This document shows, piece after piece, positions 36,091 through 47,141 of a stretch of DNA of 64,000 nt. This DNA comes from Microglena sp. YARC (lineage: Eukaryota; Chlorophyta; Chlorophyceae; Chlamydomonadales; Chlamydomonadaceae). The stretch is from NCBI GenBank assembly GCA_022414725.1, contig CM039465.1, forward strand, positions 44,294,560 through 44,358,559, in the 5' to 3' direction. Position 1 is the stretch's first letter, and every line of letters starts with the position of its first letter. A model generated the notes under the pieces. The model had not been told where the DNA came from. It searched no databases and worked only from the letters and a program-made list of their open reading frames with translations. The translations under genes were made by a program, and so were the position numbers.

Positions 36091-36708
36091 TAATCAGTCA
36101 GTGAGTGAGTGTCTCAATCAGTCAGTGATTCAGTGAGCCTATGAGTCTGTGAGTCTGTGAGTTAGTGAGTCAGTGAGTCAGTGAGTCATGACTAACTGAT
36201 CAGTGAGTCAGTGAGTCAGTTAGACGATGAGTCATTTAGTGAGTCAGTGAGTCAGTGAGTCAGTGAGTCGGTGAGTAAATCAGTCAGTGAGTTAGAGAGT
36301 CAATGAGTTAGAGAGTCAATGAGTTAGAGAGTCAATGAGTTAGAGAGTCAGTGAGTCAATCAGTCAGTGAGTTAGTGAGTTAGAGAGTCAGTCAGTCAAT
36401 CAGTCAGTAAGTCAGTGATTCAGTGAGCCAGTGAGTCAGTGAGTCATTGAGTCAGAGATTCAGCGAGCCAGTGAGCCAGTGAGTTAGTGAGTCAGTGGGT
36501 CGGTGAGTCAGTGAGTTATTAGAGAGTCAGTGAGTCAATGAGTCAGTGAGTCAATCAGTCAGTGAGCCAGTGAGCCAGAGAGTCAGTGAGACAGTGAGTC
36601 AATCATTCAGGGAGCTAGTGAGCTAGTGAGCCAGTGTGTCAGTGAGTCATTGAGTTAGTAAGTCGGTGAGTCAATCAGTTAGGGAGTCAGTGAGTCAGTG
36701 AGTCTTGA
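36091..36708. repeat. 8-bp satellite (TCAGTGAG)n, right array
   Basis: Same octamer as the left array, including a block of GAGTCAATGAGTTAGA higher-order units at 36290-36350. Confidence 0.93.
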
Positions 36709-36711
36709 CTT

Positions 36712-37086
36712 GGAATTAATGGGTTTTGGGTACAGGGTACTATGTTTTACGAAGCTAAGTTCCGAATTCTCCGTGATTTTGGGAGAATTCGTACCAATTT
36801 GGGATGAATCCAGTTCGTAATTTGCTGCATAGGCTTCGTAAAATGCTTTGGGGATGAATCCAGTTCGTAAATTGATCATAGGCTTCGTAACAGGCTATGG
36901 GGATTCTCGATCTACGAACCCCCCCCCTCGTAATTTGCTATTTGGGCTTTGTAAAATGCTTTATATGATAGACAAAACTTTATTAAGGGTCCTCATGACA
37001 TATTACGAGGGGGGGTCGTAGATTTTCACTTTACGATACCTGTCCGAGAATTAGCAAGTTCGTAAAATGCTGTTTTATTCATAGTG
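36712..37086. repeat. CACTA right subterminal repeat region
   Basis: Many TTCGTAAA-type motifs (about 36745, 36790, 36810, 36836, 36866, 36886, 36937, 37050) before the inverted copy of the left terminal repeat at 37058-37086, which ends ATAGTG. Confidence 0.8.
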
Positions 37087-37471
37087 GATGCGCATCCACC
37101 CCGTGTTTCACGTGGGTTTGATCAAGCATTGGCGCTCCGATGGCGTTGTCCATGTTGGACAACCGCTTGAGTTCGACTCCGACGGCGCTCCGATTTGGAA
37201 TATCCAATGCATCATGCGCGAGAAGTCGCGTGTCATAGGCACATCTAACAAACGACGCCTCGAATACTTGGTCCGATGGCAAGACTTCGGTATTGAGCAA
37301 GACACTTGGGAACTCGCCAAAGCGGTCAAGAAAAGTGCCCCTCACATCGTCGATGCATGGAACTCACGTGTTACGCCCGTTGTGTCCCGACGTACGTCGA
37401 AAAAACGGGCCCATCACCAACCCATCGCACTCGACGCATACGACACGGCGGTCAGATTGCTTTATTCATAA
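37087..37471 (+). pseudogene. Gypsy G1 integrase tail and chromodomain
   Basis: Continues G1 pol after the CACTA element. IHPVFHVGLIK is the conserved junction after the integrase core in Ty3/Gypsy polyproteins. RLEYLVRWQDFGIEQDTWE (about 37258-37316) is a chromodomain core with the expected aromatic residues (Y, W, W), a module that guides integration to chromatin marks in chromoviruses. It ends at a TAA at 37469-37471. The reading frame joins the upstream part exactly once the insertion is discounted. Confidence 0.92.
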
Positions 37472-37640
37472 AGCTATCTTTCCCGGAGTACTCAAAAGGG
37501 ATGTTAAATGGTTCTCTCCGAAACCAACTTGATTCATCAAGTATATTTTGAGCACGGCACATACGACTACGACTGGTATTCACATCCCACCTTTCTTACG
37601 ATCAGATGCGGGGTCCGCATCTCTTCTGGAGGGGGGGGAG
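37472..37640 (+). promoter_or_regulatory. Gypsy G1 3' untranslated spacer and polypurine tract
   Basis: Short noncoding spacer ending in the purine run GGAGGGGGGGGAG directly before TGTAACGG. Its position and composition are those of the plus-strand priming tract. Confidence 0.85.
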
Positions 37641-37986
37641 TGTAACGGTACAGAACCCTTCACGGGTACTCTGGCCGTCCAGCAAGGCATACGGGTACAC
37701 CGTACCCGTAAGCCACGTGACGAACGCACATGATACAGTACCATACCCATGTACTGCCTCATCTCTCACAACGCACCCGTTGCGCATATAGACACGAGCT
37801 ACTCGGAATGAACCCTTCTACTACTTCCACGAAGACGTTCCTTCCCTGCCACTCGACATCCCTACTTAGGTGACCCTCCCCCTGTTCTGCTAGTTCACTC
37901 ATATCAACATACCCGTAAACACACATCACGCATCACGTTACTCTAGATAACCCCTCAAGCTGCTATCAGCATCCTGAGCTGTTACA
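37641..37986 (+). repeat. 3' LTR of Gypsy G1
   Basis: 346 bp, same ends as the 5' LTR at 12597-12942, followed by the GGCGA duplication at 37987-37991. Confidence 0.93.
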
Positions 37987-38961
37987 GGCGAGCTCTGCAT
38001 GGGGGGGGAAACGTTGGGCGTTAGGCAATGCCGCTGGTAGGGGGGGGAACAGTGTGCGATTGACAGGCAAAACAGCGCGAGGACCATCTGAGCGGGAGGG
38101 TATATCCTCAATATGAGCAAATGGATTGCAAATCGTGAAAGGCAGGTCGGTTCTGTACCTATCAGGCGTCAGACTGTGCTCACCTGTCTGAGATCGAGTC
38201 AGGTCTCGCTCGTTAGCCTCGAGCACCGTGCGCATCGCATCCATAGCGGACTTGGATTCCGCCGCAGCCCGATTGTAAGTGGCTTGGAGGTCGATCACTT
38301 CCTGGCGACACTTGCCCGGATCCCTGCCGAGGCAGTAGTGGCTGGTAACCAGCTCGTGGTGTTCAGCAGGATCGCGCGCATTGGCCAATGCGGCATCGGT
38401 AGCCGCGCCAGAGGCGGCGAGGCGGCGCACCAGATCGGCGATGTTGGCGTCCTTAGCAGAGACAGCCGACGTAAACTGGTCGGTCAAGGCCGAGATAGCG
38501 ACGGCGGCCTGATCAAGCTGCGCGCGGAGGTGTCCAATCTGCTCCGCAGCGATAAGGTGGTCACCCATGTGTTCCTGCCGCTTGCGCGCAGCGCTAGCCT
38601 GATAGGTAGCCATGGCCACATCGAGGCAAGGTTCGGCCATCGGCGTCGGCGTCGTCGTTGGGGCAATGCCAGCGCCCAAAGGCGCGGCAGCGGCAGCGGC
38701 AGCGGCAGCGCTCAAAGCGGCAGCGGTCGGCACACCCGAGGATGCCGCCAGACCATTGAAGCCGGCAACCAGAGGCTGCAGCGTACCCACTGACACAGAG
38801 GGCCGCGCGTCGGTAGAGGCGGACTCGTCCTGCGTCGCACCGAGCTCGGTGTCGGGCTCAGTGTCAGACGACGCAATCCCTTCCGGATTGGTGTCTACCA
38901 CTGAAATCGTAGGCTGCTCAGCAGCGGCGTCGGTACCCCGGTTTGTTGTGTGGGAGGCCAT
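37987..38961 (-). pseudogene. Gypsy G2 gag, N-terminal third
   Basis: Reads from ATG at 38961 (MASHTTNRGTDAAAEQ) toward lower coordinates. It shows SSDTEPDTELGATQDESAS, then an alanine-rich region with an (AGC/GCC)n poly-Ala run near 38690, then HLRAQLDQAAVAISALTDQF helical sequence and the FPPHAELA end that meets G1 at 37986. This part has no internal stop. It continues at 12596. Confidence 0.88.
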
Positions 38962-39733
38962 TCTGCACAGGCAACAGCACAAGTCAGTAGTCCGGACAGG
39001 GATGAGTGGTGGGCTAGAGAGGGGGTATTACTCGCAACTCTAAGATGCCAAAATATCACCTGCCACAGGGACTAGCAAAATTGGCGAGCGTAACGAGCTG
39101 ATAATGCCTCAAACGTAACTGTGAATGACGCGTTCGTCCAGAATACGATGAGGGATAGTAGCAATGCGAAGGCACGGACCACAGGGCAAGCAAGGAAGTA
39201 CAACGACGAATCGAATTGCGCGACAGAATGAGCAAGATAGCAGGTGGACAGCACGAATAATTGATGCAGCAACTAGGGAGAGCTGCAGGACAGGCTCGCG
39301 AAGTACCCTAATTAAAGCAAGTACAGCCGAGGTGGCCAATGGAGCCGATGCTGCACTATTGATCAATCCCCGCTCAAGATGCTCGGGAATAGAGCGTTAG
39401 AAGCTATGACCAAAAGGACAGGACGTGAATGCAAGAATCGAGAACGTAAGCCAGACAGGGGCAGGGCAGGCTATGAAAAGATGCCCATGCAAGACAGGTC
39501 GCAGGCGGCCTAGTGCGTGTCGAGCCCAACAGGACCGTTCACTGCGAGAACCGAACAGGCGCTACGTGTATTTGTAGCCACAGGGAAGAGCAGGAACAAA
39601 GAGCAGCCACTGCCAGAAAAGTTGACAGGATGTCCTGGCGGGTGCGATTAATTCGAAGAAAAAAAATGCGTATGCGTGCGTAAGCGTATGCATGCGTGAG
39701 GTCCCTAAGGAACGAAACCAGCTCCGCTACCAG
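38962..39733 (-). other. Gypsy G2 leader and primer-binding site
   Basis: Collinear with the G1 leader. The primer-binding site TGGTAGCGGAGC reads on the minus strand at 39732-39721, next to the LTR. Confidence 0.8.
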
Positions 39734-40082
39734 TGTAACAGCTCAGGATGCACTTAGCAGCCTGGGGGGGTAGTCTAGTGTAACAGGCTACGTGATGTAT
39801 GTTTATGTGTAAGTTGATATGCGTAAGCTAGCAGAACAGTAAGGGGGTTACCTAGATAGGGGATGTAGAGCTTGCTTGGAAAGAACGTCTTCGTGGTAGG
39901 AGTAGAAGGGTTCGTTCCGAGTAGCTCGTGTCTATGTGCGCAACGAGTGCGTTGTGAGAGATGAGGCAGTACATAGGTATGGTACTGTATCATGTGCGTT
40001 CGTCACGTGGCTTACGGGTACGGGGTACCCGTATGCCTTGCTGGACGGCCAGAGTACCCGTGAAGGGTTCTGTACCGTTACA
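39734..40082 (-). repeat. 5' LTR of Gypsy G2
   Basis: 349-bp copy of the Gypsy LTR in minus orientation (TGTAACGG at 40082, CTGTTACA at 39734). It abuts Copia III at 40083. Confidence 0.92.
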
Positions 40083-41401
40083 CTCACCTCTTTCTTGTTC
40101 TTCCGGGTGTATTTCAAGCGCCCTTTCAGTCTATCCTTTGCAGTAAATTCCTTTAAGTCCATTTTCTGCGTTTACTTTTTTTCAAGTGGACAATAAGTTT
40201 TCTGTACTATGGTTGTACGTCTAAACTTCTATTTTTCATTAAACTGTGTTTCCTTTGTTGGGTACGAGTTTCTTGAAATTTAACTTCGCATCCTTTGGAT
40301 TTTCAGTTGCTGCAGGTTTGTTTTGCTTGTGGTTAGGCGTTTGGTTTGTCTTGAGTGCACAAGTTCTTTGCGATGCGATACCCACCTCCGAGACTGTTTT
40401 GGTTAGTGCTGTAGCTGGGGATTTATGATAATTAACTTTCATAAATTTTCTTACTTCCATCTTTGAGTAAGAAACCAGTTCATCATGGTTTTTTCATCCC
40501 AACCTAGTCATGACTTCTATGCTAAGAATAGTTTTTAAGGTAGTGGATTTTTCCATCGACTTTATTTTCAATAGTATCCTCTTGTCTGCGTCCTCTTGTC
40601 TGTGTCCTTTAGGATTTGATTTTCTCGTGTGCTGCTCTCACACGATATTTCAGTCTTCTCTTTAGGTTAAGTTCTCGGTTCTTTTAGTCACCGTTGTTCC
40701 CCTTCCTTTGGTATTAGGAATAATTTCTGTTTGGCCTCCCTGTGATTTCTGGTTTGGTGCCTACTATTCTGGATGAATAGTATTTTTGCGCTTACCATGG
40801 ATGGTTACATTTCCATTTTGTTTTCAGCTCAGCTCGGTATGATCCAAGTTTTTTGCTGCTACATTTTCGGAGTACTACAGTGGTTTTGGGTTCATCCTTT
40901 CTCATCCTTTTATTTTAGTCAAGGCTTTCTTCTGGTTTCCTGATTTTCCGCCGTTCCTTAATAATTTTTGTTTGCTACCAGTTTATCGTTCTCTGACCCT
41001 GGTGTCATAGGAGGAGAAGTAGTATTGTATGTCACCTGCGTCATAGGTGGAGTATCAGCATCAATTGCGTTTCACTCGATCGTTTTATGTCTTGGTGACT
41101 ACTACTGTACTTCCTTAGAACTATAGCTGTAGATAGTAACTGCTTTTCTGTACGGTAACAGCTTCCTGTAGACTGTGTCATCCTTCATGACACGGTGACA
41201 GCTTCCTGTAGGCTGCGTCCCCTGGGCCCCTGACACGCGCTGTGTAGCCTGTACCCTGGTTAGGTTCCAGGCTTCCGCCCCTTCCACCGCTGGTGTCTTA
41301 TGTGGTTCCCCAGTCCCTTTAATTATTCTCATCTCCGTCTATAGATTGGCGCGTCTGACCGCTGCAAGCATCTGTCCACTCTTTGAAGTGCTTAGCTGAT
41401 A
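40083..41401 (+). mobile_element. Copia-like element III, 3' end only
   Basis: About 970 bp of 3' untranslated region collinear with 51284-52349 of Copia II and with the reverse of 43275-44345 in Copia I, followed by a 349-bp LTR (41053-41401). No coding sequence remains. The 5' part is cut at the Gypsy G2 LTR. It is more diverged than I and II. Confidence 0.88.
41053..41401 (+). repeat. LTR of Copia-like element III
   Basis: Begins TATCAGCATC after the purine-rich CATAGGTGGAG and ends TTAGCTGATA, so it shares the unusual TATCAGC/GCTGATA inverted ends with the other copies. Confidence 0.85.
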
Positions 41402-42659
41402 TGCTGTTAATGTTGTTTGTGTTGATGGTGGTGTTAGTGTTGCTTTTGTTGTTTTCGTTGATGATGTTCTGATTTCTGAAGTCCCCTTTTCCATGAGGTG
41501 CAGGCACGTGTGGAGTCTAGTCGCACTAGCATAATGTAACCATTCTCCTCCTCCTCCTCCTTAGCATCATCATCATCCCCACCACAACCACGATCATAAT
41601 CACTACGACTACCACCACTATAATCAATATAATGACCACTACCACCGCCTCTAATTACTCACCGTGCAACAAGGCCAAGATAAAACACTTCAATAGGAGA
41701 GAACTAGTCATTCTATGCTGCTGGAAGAGGTAGGCGTACTGTTACAATATAGTTATATGCTGCCCGATGCAAGGGGTGAGCGCGCTATTGAAATCGAATT
41801 CTATGCTGCCCGAAGCATGGGGTTGGTCTTTCTGTTGCGATCCGGAACAATGCATGCAGAGGCAACTAGGCAAGTAAGCAAGGATTGGGCAGGCGTTCTG
41901 TTGCAAGCAAATTCTGTGTCTCGCAGGAAAGGGCGGGCGTTGTTTTGTCTCGAGTCAACAATTGCCTGCCGACGACTGCAAGCGTCTATGCAGCACTGTC
42001 CAGGGATAATCTGAAGGAAATTTTCCATATAGGCTCACGAGAATTTATAACCACACAAATAGACGTCGTTAATACTTCAATCCGCTGCATCTATTGGACC
42101 ATTCAATTTATCGGATGGTCCAATAAAAATAACGAGGCGGGTATACAACCGAGGCGAGTTGGAGAAGGGGCATAGTTTATGAAAGGGAAGGGTAACTCTT
42201 TGTCGTGAATGTCGTAGCAAGAGCGATAGCGGAACAGTTGAAGTTGATAGTTGACATATGTGTCGTTGAGTTGATTTAGTTGTATCAGTTACATCCCTCG
42301 TCAGCATTTTAACATTTAATCTCTGCCCGCTCCGCTATTCTCAGTTTTGCAGAAAAGTGCTTGAAAAATTTGCACGAGTAAAAAGTTAACCCACCCTCCC
42401 GTTACCCCTTTGCACGATTCACCCTCTAAGAAAACTTACGAACACACTCTATCCTCCTCTCCAAGCAAGGGCAATGTCAACTTGTAACACGCATTCCACA
42501 GTGTGCAATCAATACTTAAAACCGCTACAGCACTATAGCACTCTTACCAACCAGCTAGCTGACAGATCAATAAAGGCAACTATTTCAAATCGTCCAATCA
42601 AAACGTTCAACTGATATGCTCTAACTACCCGAAATGCTATCTAGCCAATCTAAGTTTAT
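41402..42659. other. No gene recognised; simple repeats and a short hairpin
   Basis: CTC and CAT/ACC-rich microsatellites at about 41540-41660. A perfect 10-bp inverted repeat, ATTGGACCAT at 42093-42102 with ATGGTCCAAT at 42115-42124. Otherwise no supported feature. Confidence 0.5.
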
Positions 42660-42975
42660 TTAGTTTCACCTCCTGCTCTTGACCCTCCGGGAGTTCTTGC
42701 CAAGACGGGTATCCAAATACCGCCATAAAATCTCGGGGCTCTTAACATGCCCCTGTGGAGAGGCCCCAGCCAGCCCACAAGTGGCATAAGCATATTGCAT
42801 GGAACCCCGGTGAAATATATGACTAGTCTCACCCTCATCCTGTCCTAGGTCTTCCAAGCGCCTCTCCAACATATCAACATATGAGTAAAAGCTGAGGAGC
42901 TGTAGGGCACCTCACTGAAAGAGCGCTTGTTAGGGGCCATGGGTCGAAAAACGAACTCAGTAACCCCATGCCCTG
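42660..42975 (-). pseudogene. Tyrosine recombinase, C-terminal catalytic segment
   Basis: Last part of the split recombinase. SHIFHRGSMQYAYA carries the HxxR motif and ILWRYLDTRL supplies the likely catalytic tyrosine. An 8-bp tandem duplication (ATATGTTG twice, about 42872-42887) shifts the frame; with a single copy the upstream PYSSSAFTHML segment would be continuous with ERRLEDL. Cut from its middle segment by Copia I with TSD CCCTG. Crypton- or DIRS-type recombinase is inferred from the motifs; no reverse transcriptase is associated. Confidence 0.75.
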
Positions 42976-43274
42976 TATTAGCTTTGATAACACTCCGGAT
43001 GAGTGGACTTTGTGTGTGCAGCACGCCAATCTATATATGCAGAGACGAGAGTAAGTTACAAGCACAGGAGACCCATTAAGGGGCACCAGTGGAGGAAAGG
43101 GGGCGGTAGCCTGGAACCTGATCAGGGTACAGGCTAGACAGCGCGTGTCAGAAGAACCGATGACGCAGTCAACAGGAAGCTGACATATTACTGTCAGGAC
43201 CGATAGTTCTAAGGGAGTACACAAGGAGTCACCAAGACATAAAACAAGCGAGAGCACCGCTTTTCATGCTGATA
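42976..43274 (-). repeat. 3' LTR of Copia-like element I
   Basis: Ends are TATTAGC and GCTGATA on the plus strand; the TA...TA termini are supported by the flanking CCCTG duplication. Confidence 0.9.
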
Positions 43275-44758
43275 CTCCACCTATGACGCAGGTGACATAC
43301 AATACTAGTACTCCACCTATGGCACTGGGGACATAGAACCATAAACTGGTAGCAAACGAAAATTATTAAGGAACGGCGGAAAAACAGGAAACCAGAAGAA
43401 AGCCTTGTCTAAAATAAAAGGATGAGAAAGGATGAACCAAAAACCACTGTAGTACTCCGAAAATGTAGCAGCAAAAAACTTGGGACATACCGAGCAGAGC
43501 TGAGACCAAAACGGAAATGTAACCATTCATGGTAAGCGCAAAAATACTATTCATCCAGAATAGGAGGCACCAAACCAGAAATCACAGGGAGGCCAAAACA
43601 GAAATCAATCCCAAATACCAAAGGAAGGGGAACAACGGTGACTAAAAGAACCGAGAACGTAACCTAAAGAGAAGACTGAAAAAACGTATATCAAAGTTGG
43701 GGAACAACGGTATAGAAAACCCGATCCGGGTATAGGAACCTAACGCCAATCAATGATAACCAAAGAGACGGATTGAAATATCGTGTGAGAGCAGCACACG
43801 AGAGAATCAAAACCTAAAGGACGCAGACAAGAGGACACTAAAGACTACGATGGAAAAATAAAGTCGATGGAAAAATCCACTACCTTAAAAACTATTCTTA
43901 GCTTAGAATTCATGACTAGGTTGGGATGAAAAAACCATGATGAACTGGTTTCTTACTCAAAGATGGAAGTAAGAAGATTTATGAAAGTTAATTATCATAA
44001 ATCCCCAGTTACGGCACTAACTAAAACATTCTAGGAGGTGGGTATCGCACCGCAAAGAACTCATGCACTCAAGACAAAACCAAGCACCTAACCACAAGCA
44101 AACTACACCTGCAGCAACTGAAAATCCAAAGGATGCGGAGATAAATCTCAAGAAAACTTGTAACCAACAAAGGAAACACAGCTCAATGAACAATAGGAGT
44201 TTAGACGTACAAAACACAGTACAGAAAACTTAATGTCCACTTGAAAAATAGTAAACGCAGAAAAAAAGGACGTCAAAAGAATTGACTGCAAAGGATGGAC
44301 TGAAAGGGCGCTTGAAATACACTCGGAAAACAAGAAAGAGGTGAGCGGCGGTACATCTGCAAGTACAACTGCAAGATTACCCAGCCCACCAATTCACAGT
44401 AAAATCCGAAGGGAAACAACTACTACACTCCACAAAAAAGTTCCAATCACATGAGGGGCTGGTGATCTAAAAACAGTTTTGGAGTAAAAAGAAATAGCTA
44501 ATCTATGATGAGCTCCACCGAACGAACCATCTGCCTATGGAACTAAGAGTCAGAAACCATCAAGACGCTATAACGGTGGTCTGAATTAATTACCACCATC
44601 CACCAAAACCAAGAAAGACAGCTGAAAGGAAGCTGCCTAAACAAAGCGTCGTAACGCTCCACCAATCTAGACTACCCTATAAGTCAGTCTAGGCGGTGCT
44701 GAGGAATAGGCACCCACACATAGGGCCATGTTAACCTACGTATGAGAACCATCAGCAC
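43275..44758 (-). other. Copia I 3' noncoding region
   Basis: About 1.5 kb between the pol remnant and the 3' LTR, without a conserved frame but well conserved in nucleotide sequence with Copia II and III. A segment with GACTGTAACACCCCAGCC occurs twice (44778 and 44909), a local duplication absent from Copia II. Confidence 0.7.
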
Positions 44759-45889
44759 CTAAAACAATGAATCCTGGGTTGACTGTAACACCCCAGCCAT
44801 ACGCAGTATCAAGCTAGTAACCGGTAGTATAGCCCCCAGCGCAGAACTGCTGCCTGGTTGAACAGGGCCGGCCTTATTTGCCTCTATATCAACGAAGCCT
44901 GAGTCGACTGTAACACCCCAGCCGTACGCAGTATCGGAACCCGACCAGTGTTCTAAATCATCACTTGCCCAGTCAGCAACGGCTACATCATCCCCAGGCC
45001 GGGACCCGAGTGTTCCACCAGGGACAACGGGAGGCGTCTGAATGAACGACACCTGCGAGTCATTCAAGGTGGTCGGAGGGTGGGGACTATTAGGCAATGG
45101 ACCTGATCCAGATACCACTATGATTGAAGGCTGTCGTACACCTAAAGCTTCACCGACGAGCGACGTATTGGAGATCCCAGCGACCCCCTGAGATTCGGCT
45201 AAGATTTTATCTGAAAGGACCGCAGAATCTCGCTGACCCAATGCCTTCACACGCAATACAGCACCATCAGCCCCTGACCTGGGGCGCAAGGTCATCCCAT
45301 GGAAGGGCATCCCATGATCAGGGCAGCGGTCGACAATTGGGGTTAGCAAAGGGTCAAGGGAATGAACCGCAGGCACATGCATATGTCCGTTGATTGCGGC
45401 AGGGATGCAAGTGTAATACGGAGACCCGTCATAGGGAGATAACCCAGGTATACAGTTATGCTCAAACTGCTCATAGAAGAGTATATCACGACTCTCTACT
45501 ACCTCGCGCAACTTTGGAACCCAAACAAAATAACCCTTACTCACCAGGGAATACCCAACCAGTCTTCCACATAGCGCCCGCTCGTCCAGCTTGTTGCGCT
45601 TCTTCCCATTTACTAGCGTAACGTAGCAAGGGCAACCGAACACACGCAACATCGACACATCAGGCTGAACCCCAAAGAAAAGCTCGTAAGGAGTCTTCTC
45701 TCCCTGATTGGGCAAGCGATTAACTAGGTAACAAGCAGCGAGGAAGGCATAGGGCCAGAAAGACTTAGCAAGTTTGGACTCCAAGTGGATGCTCCTAGCT
45801 ATAGACTGTAAGACCCCATTGTACCTTTCCACAGTTGCATTCTGCTGTGCAGTGTATGCCAAAGATAACTCATGCTCCTCCCCAACCAA
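44759..45889 (-). pseudogene. Copia integrase C-terminal part and downstream frame
   Basis: 376 codons. Residues about 12-90 are the Ty1/Copia integrase core end: YTAQQNATVERYNGVLQSIA carries the catalytic Glu (VERYN), then FWPYAFLAACYLVNRLPN and PYELFFGVQPDVSMLRVFGC. GRLVGYSLVSKGYFVWVP follows at about 105-122. The remaining about 220 residues are low-complexity and acidic without known motifs. The two Asp motifs of the core are missing upstream, so it is not an active integrase. Confidence 0.88.
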
Positions 45890-47141
45890 TATCAGCCAAT
45901 CCTCAAACCACTTTACTATAAAACCCCTTAGCCCTATCAGAACTCAAACACTCGAACCCAAACGCACGTTGCTAAGGCATACACCTAAGGGGGGAACCAG
46001 GGGCACGGGAAGACAAAGAAGTAACCTCTGTCGAACCACAGAACGCACCCAGGGGTCACAAGGAGCCTAAGAGAGAAAAATATCCAAAGATATCATGCCA
46101 AAGATCCTCCACGGCCGCTGGACTAGGGCCAGGACGGCGTCCACTTCGGCTTCCACTTCGGCCTGTAGCATGGGCGAAGTCCGGCGCTGCGAGACCTGGG
46201 ATCACAGAAGGTGGGGAAGCGTTAGGCGAAGTCGAGATTAGAGGTATGGGGGGAAAAAAAAAAGGAGACGAGAATGACAGTGCAGCAAGTCGCACCTGGT
46301 GCAGAAAATCGCACCAATGGCAGAAAATCGCAAATCGCAAGGGCAGAATTCGAAAATTTATCGCTAGGATGCGAAGAGCAGAGCCGAGGCATGCAAAGGT
46401 CCTAATATTCCGCCGTCGATGAGCAGTCAATCCCAAGTCCCCCCCTCTATCGCTCGACTCACCCGGATGGGGGGTAGAGGGAGCAGCACCCGAGTGGTGC
46501 TGACCATACCCCCCTGCTTCCTACCACCTCAAGAATCTCCAGGTCCACGCGTAGGTCGTCCTCCTGTGGCGAACCCTACGGCAGTGCCGGCGATCCGCCA
46601 GCTTGATCGAAAAAATTCTCCAGAAGGTAGCACATAGCCACTAGAGTGCAAAGGGGGGGGGGCAAAGACGACGTAGACATCAGCAGGGAGCTTGGTCGGC
46701 TTGGCAACCTCCGGTATGCAGGCAGAGCCTCAAACACCGGAGTTAGCGACATCAAGGACGCGAGCAGACGAAGACGGGGTATCTCCACCGATGTCCAGGC
46801 TAGTCGCCGACTTGAGTCTGCACGTCAAAGTCGTCTACGACAGACGGTAGCTGAAGGAGCGCAAAGGTAGAGGTATGATTGGGGGGGGTTACTTCCATGA
46901 TGGCGGAAGGACTCTCATAACCGCCAGCAGAGGTCGCTGGTGCACAGACGTCTAGCCAATCGTCTTGAGAAACCGCGTCCTCCTTGGGAAGGACACGGTC
47001 GCAGCCATTACTTATAATAACGCTGCGCATCCCGCGCGACCAGGATTCTCCATTCTTGTCATGGAGTTTCTCAAATGTCGCCGGGGGTCCTCGCGGAAGT
47101 TGCATTTCAAAGCAGTGGTAGAAATGAAGGGCCGGATAACC
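45890..47141 (-). other. Copia I 5' internal region
   Basis: Collinear with 48414-49640 of Copia II. The primer-binding region next to the LTR reads GGTTATCCGGCCC on the minus strand. Short frames give no clear gag motif. Several repeated GATTTTCTGC-like words occur near 46300. Confidence 0.6.

Larger units (their letters stand above)
21497..37086. mobile_element. CACTA (En/Spm-type) DNA transposon, non-autonomous, 15.6 kb
   Basis: The ends are a perfect 29-bp inverted repeat beginning CACTATGAATAAAACAGC, with a 3-bp duplication: the signature of the CACTA superfamily. Both subterminal regions are packed with TTCGTAAA/TTTACGAA motifs in both orientations, as expected for transposase-binding subterminal repeats. 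No transposase is recognised inside. The contents are a 9.7-kb LINE (23766-33457) and several tandem arrays. Without the LINE the element is about 5.9 kb. It interrupts the integrase C-terminus of Gypsy G1. Confidence 0.92.
12597..37986 (+). mobile_element. Ty3/Gypsy element G1 (chromodomain type), split by a CACTA transposon
   Basis: Plus-strand element with two 346-bp LTRs (12597-12942 and 37641-37986), GGCGA duplications, primer-binding site, gag, protease, reverse transcriptase, RNase H, integrase, chromodomain and a purine tract before the 3' LTR. Without the 15.6-kb CACTA insert it would be about 9.8 kb. The order protease-RT-RNase H-integrase-chromodomain is the Ty3/Gypsy chromovirus order. 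The LTRs differ at about four positions by eye. Frameshifts and stops in gag and pol make this copy nonautonomous. Confidence 0.92.
9010..40082 (-). mobile_element. Ty3/Gypsy element G2, split by G1 and G3
   Basis: Minus-strand Gypsy element. Its 5' LTR is 40082-39734, followed by primer-binding site, leader and gag (from 38961). Gag is interrupted by G1 with a GGCGA duplication and resumes at 12596 in the same frame once one GGCGA is discounted. Pol follows and is cut at 9010 by the G3 LTR. No G2 sequence is seen beyond G3, so its integrase and 3' LTR are lost. The 5' LTR lies directly against a truncated Copia element (III), which suggests G2 inserted into that element. Confidence 0.85.
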
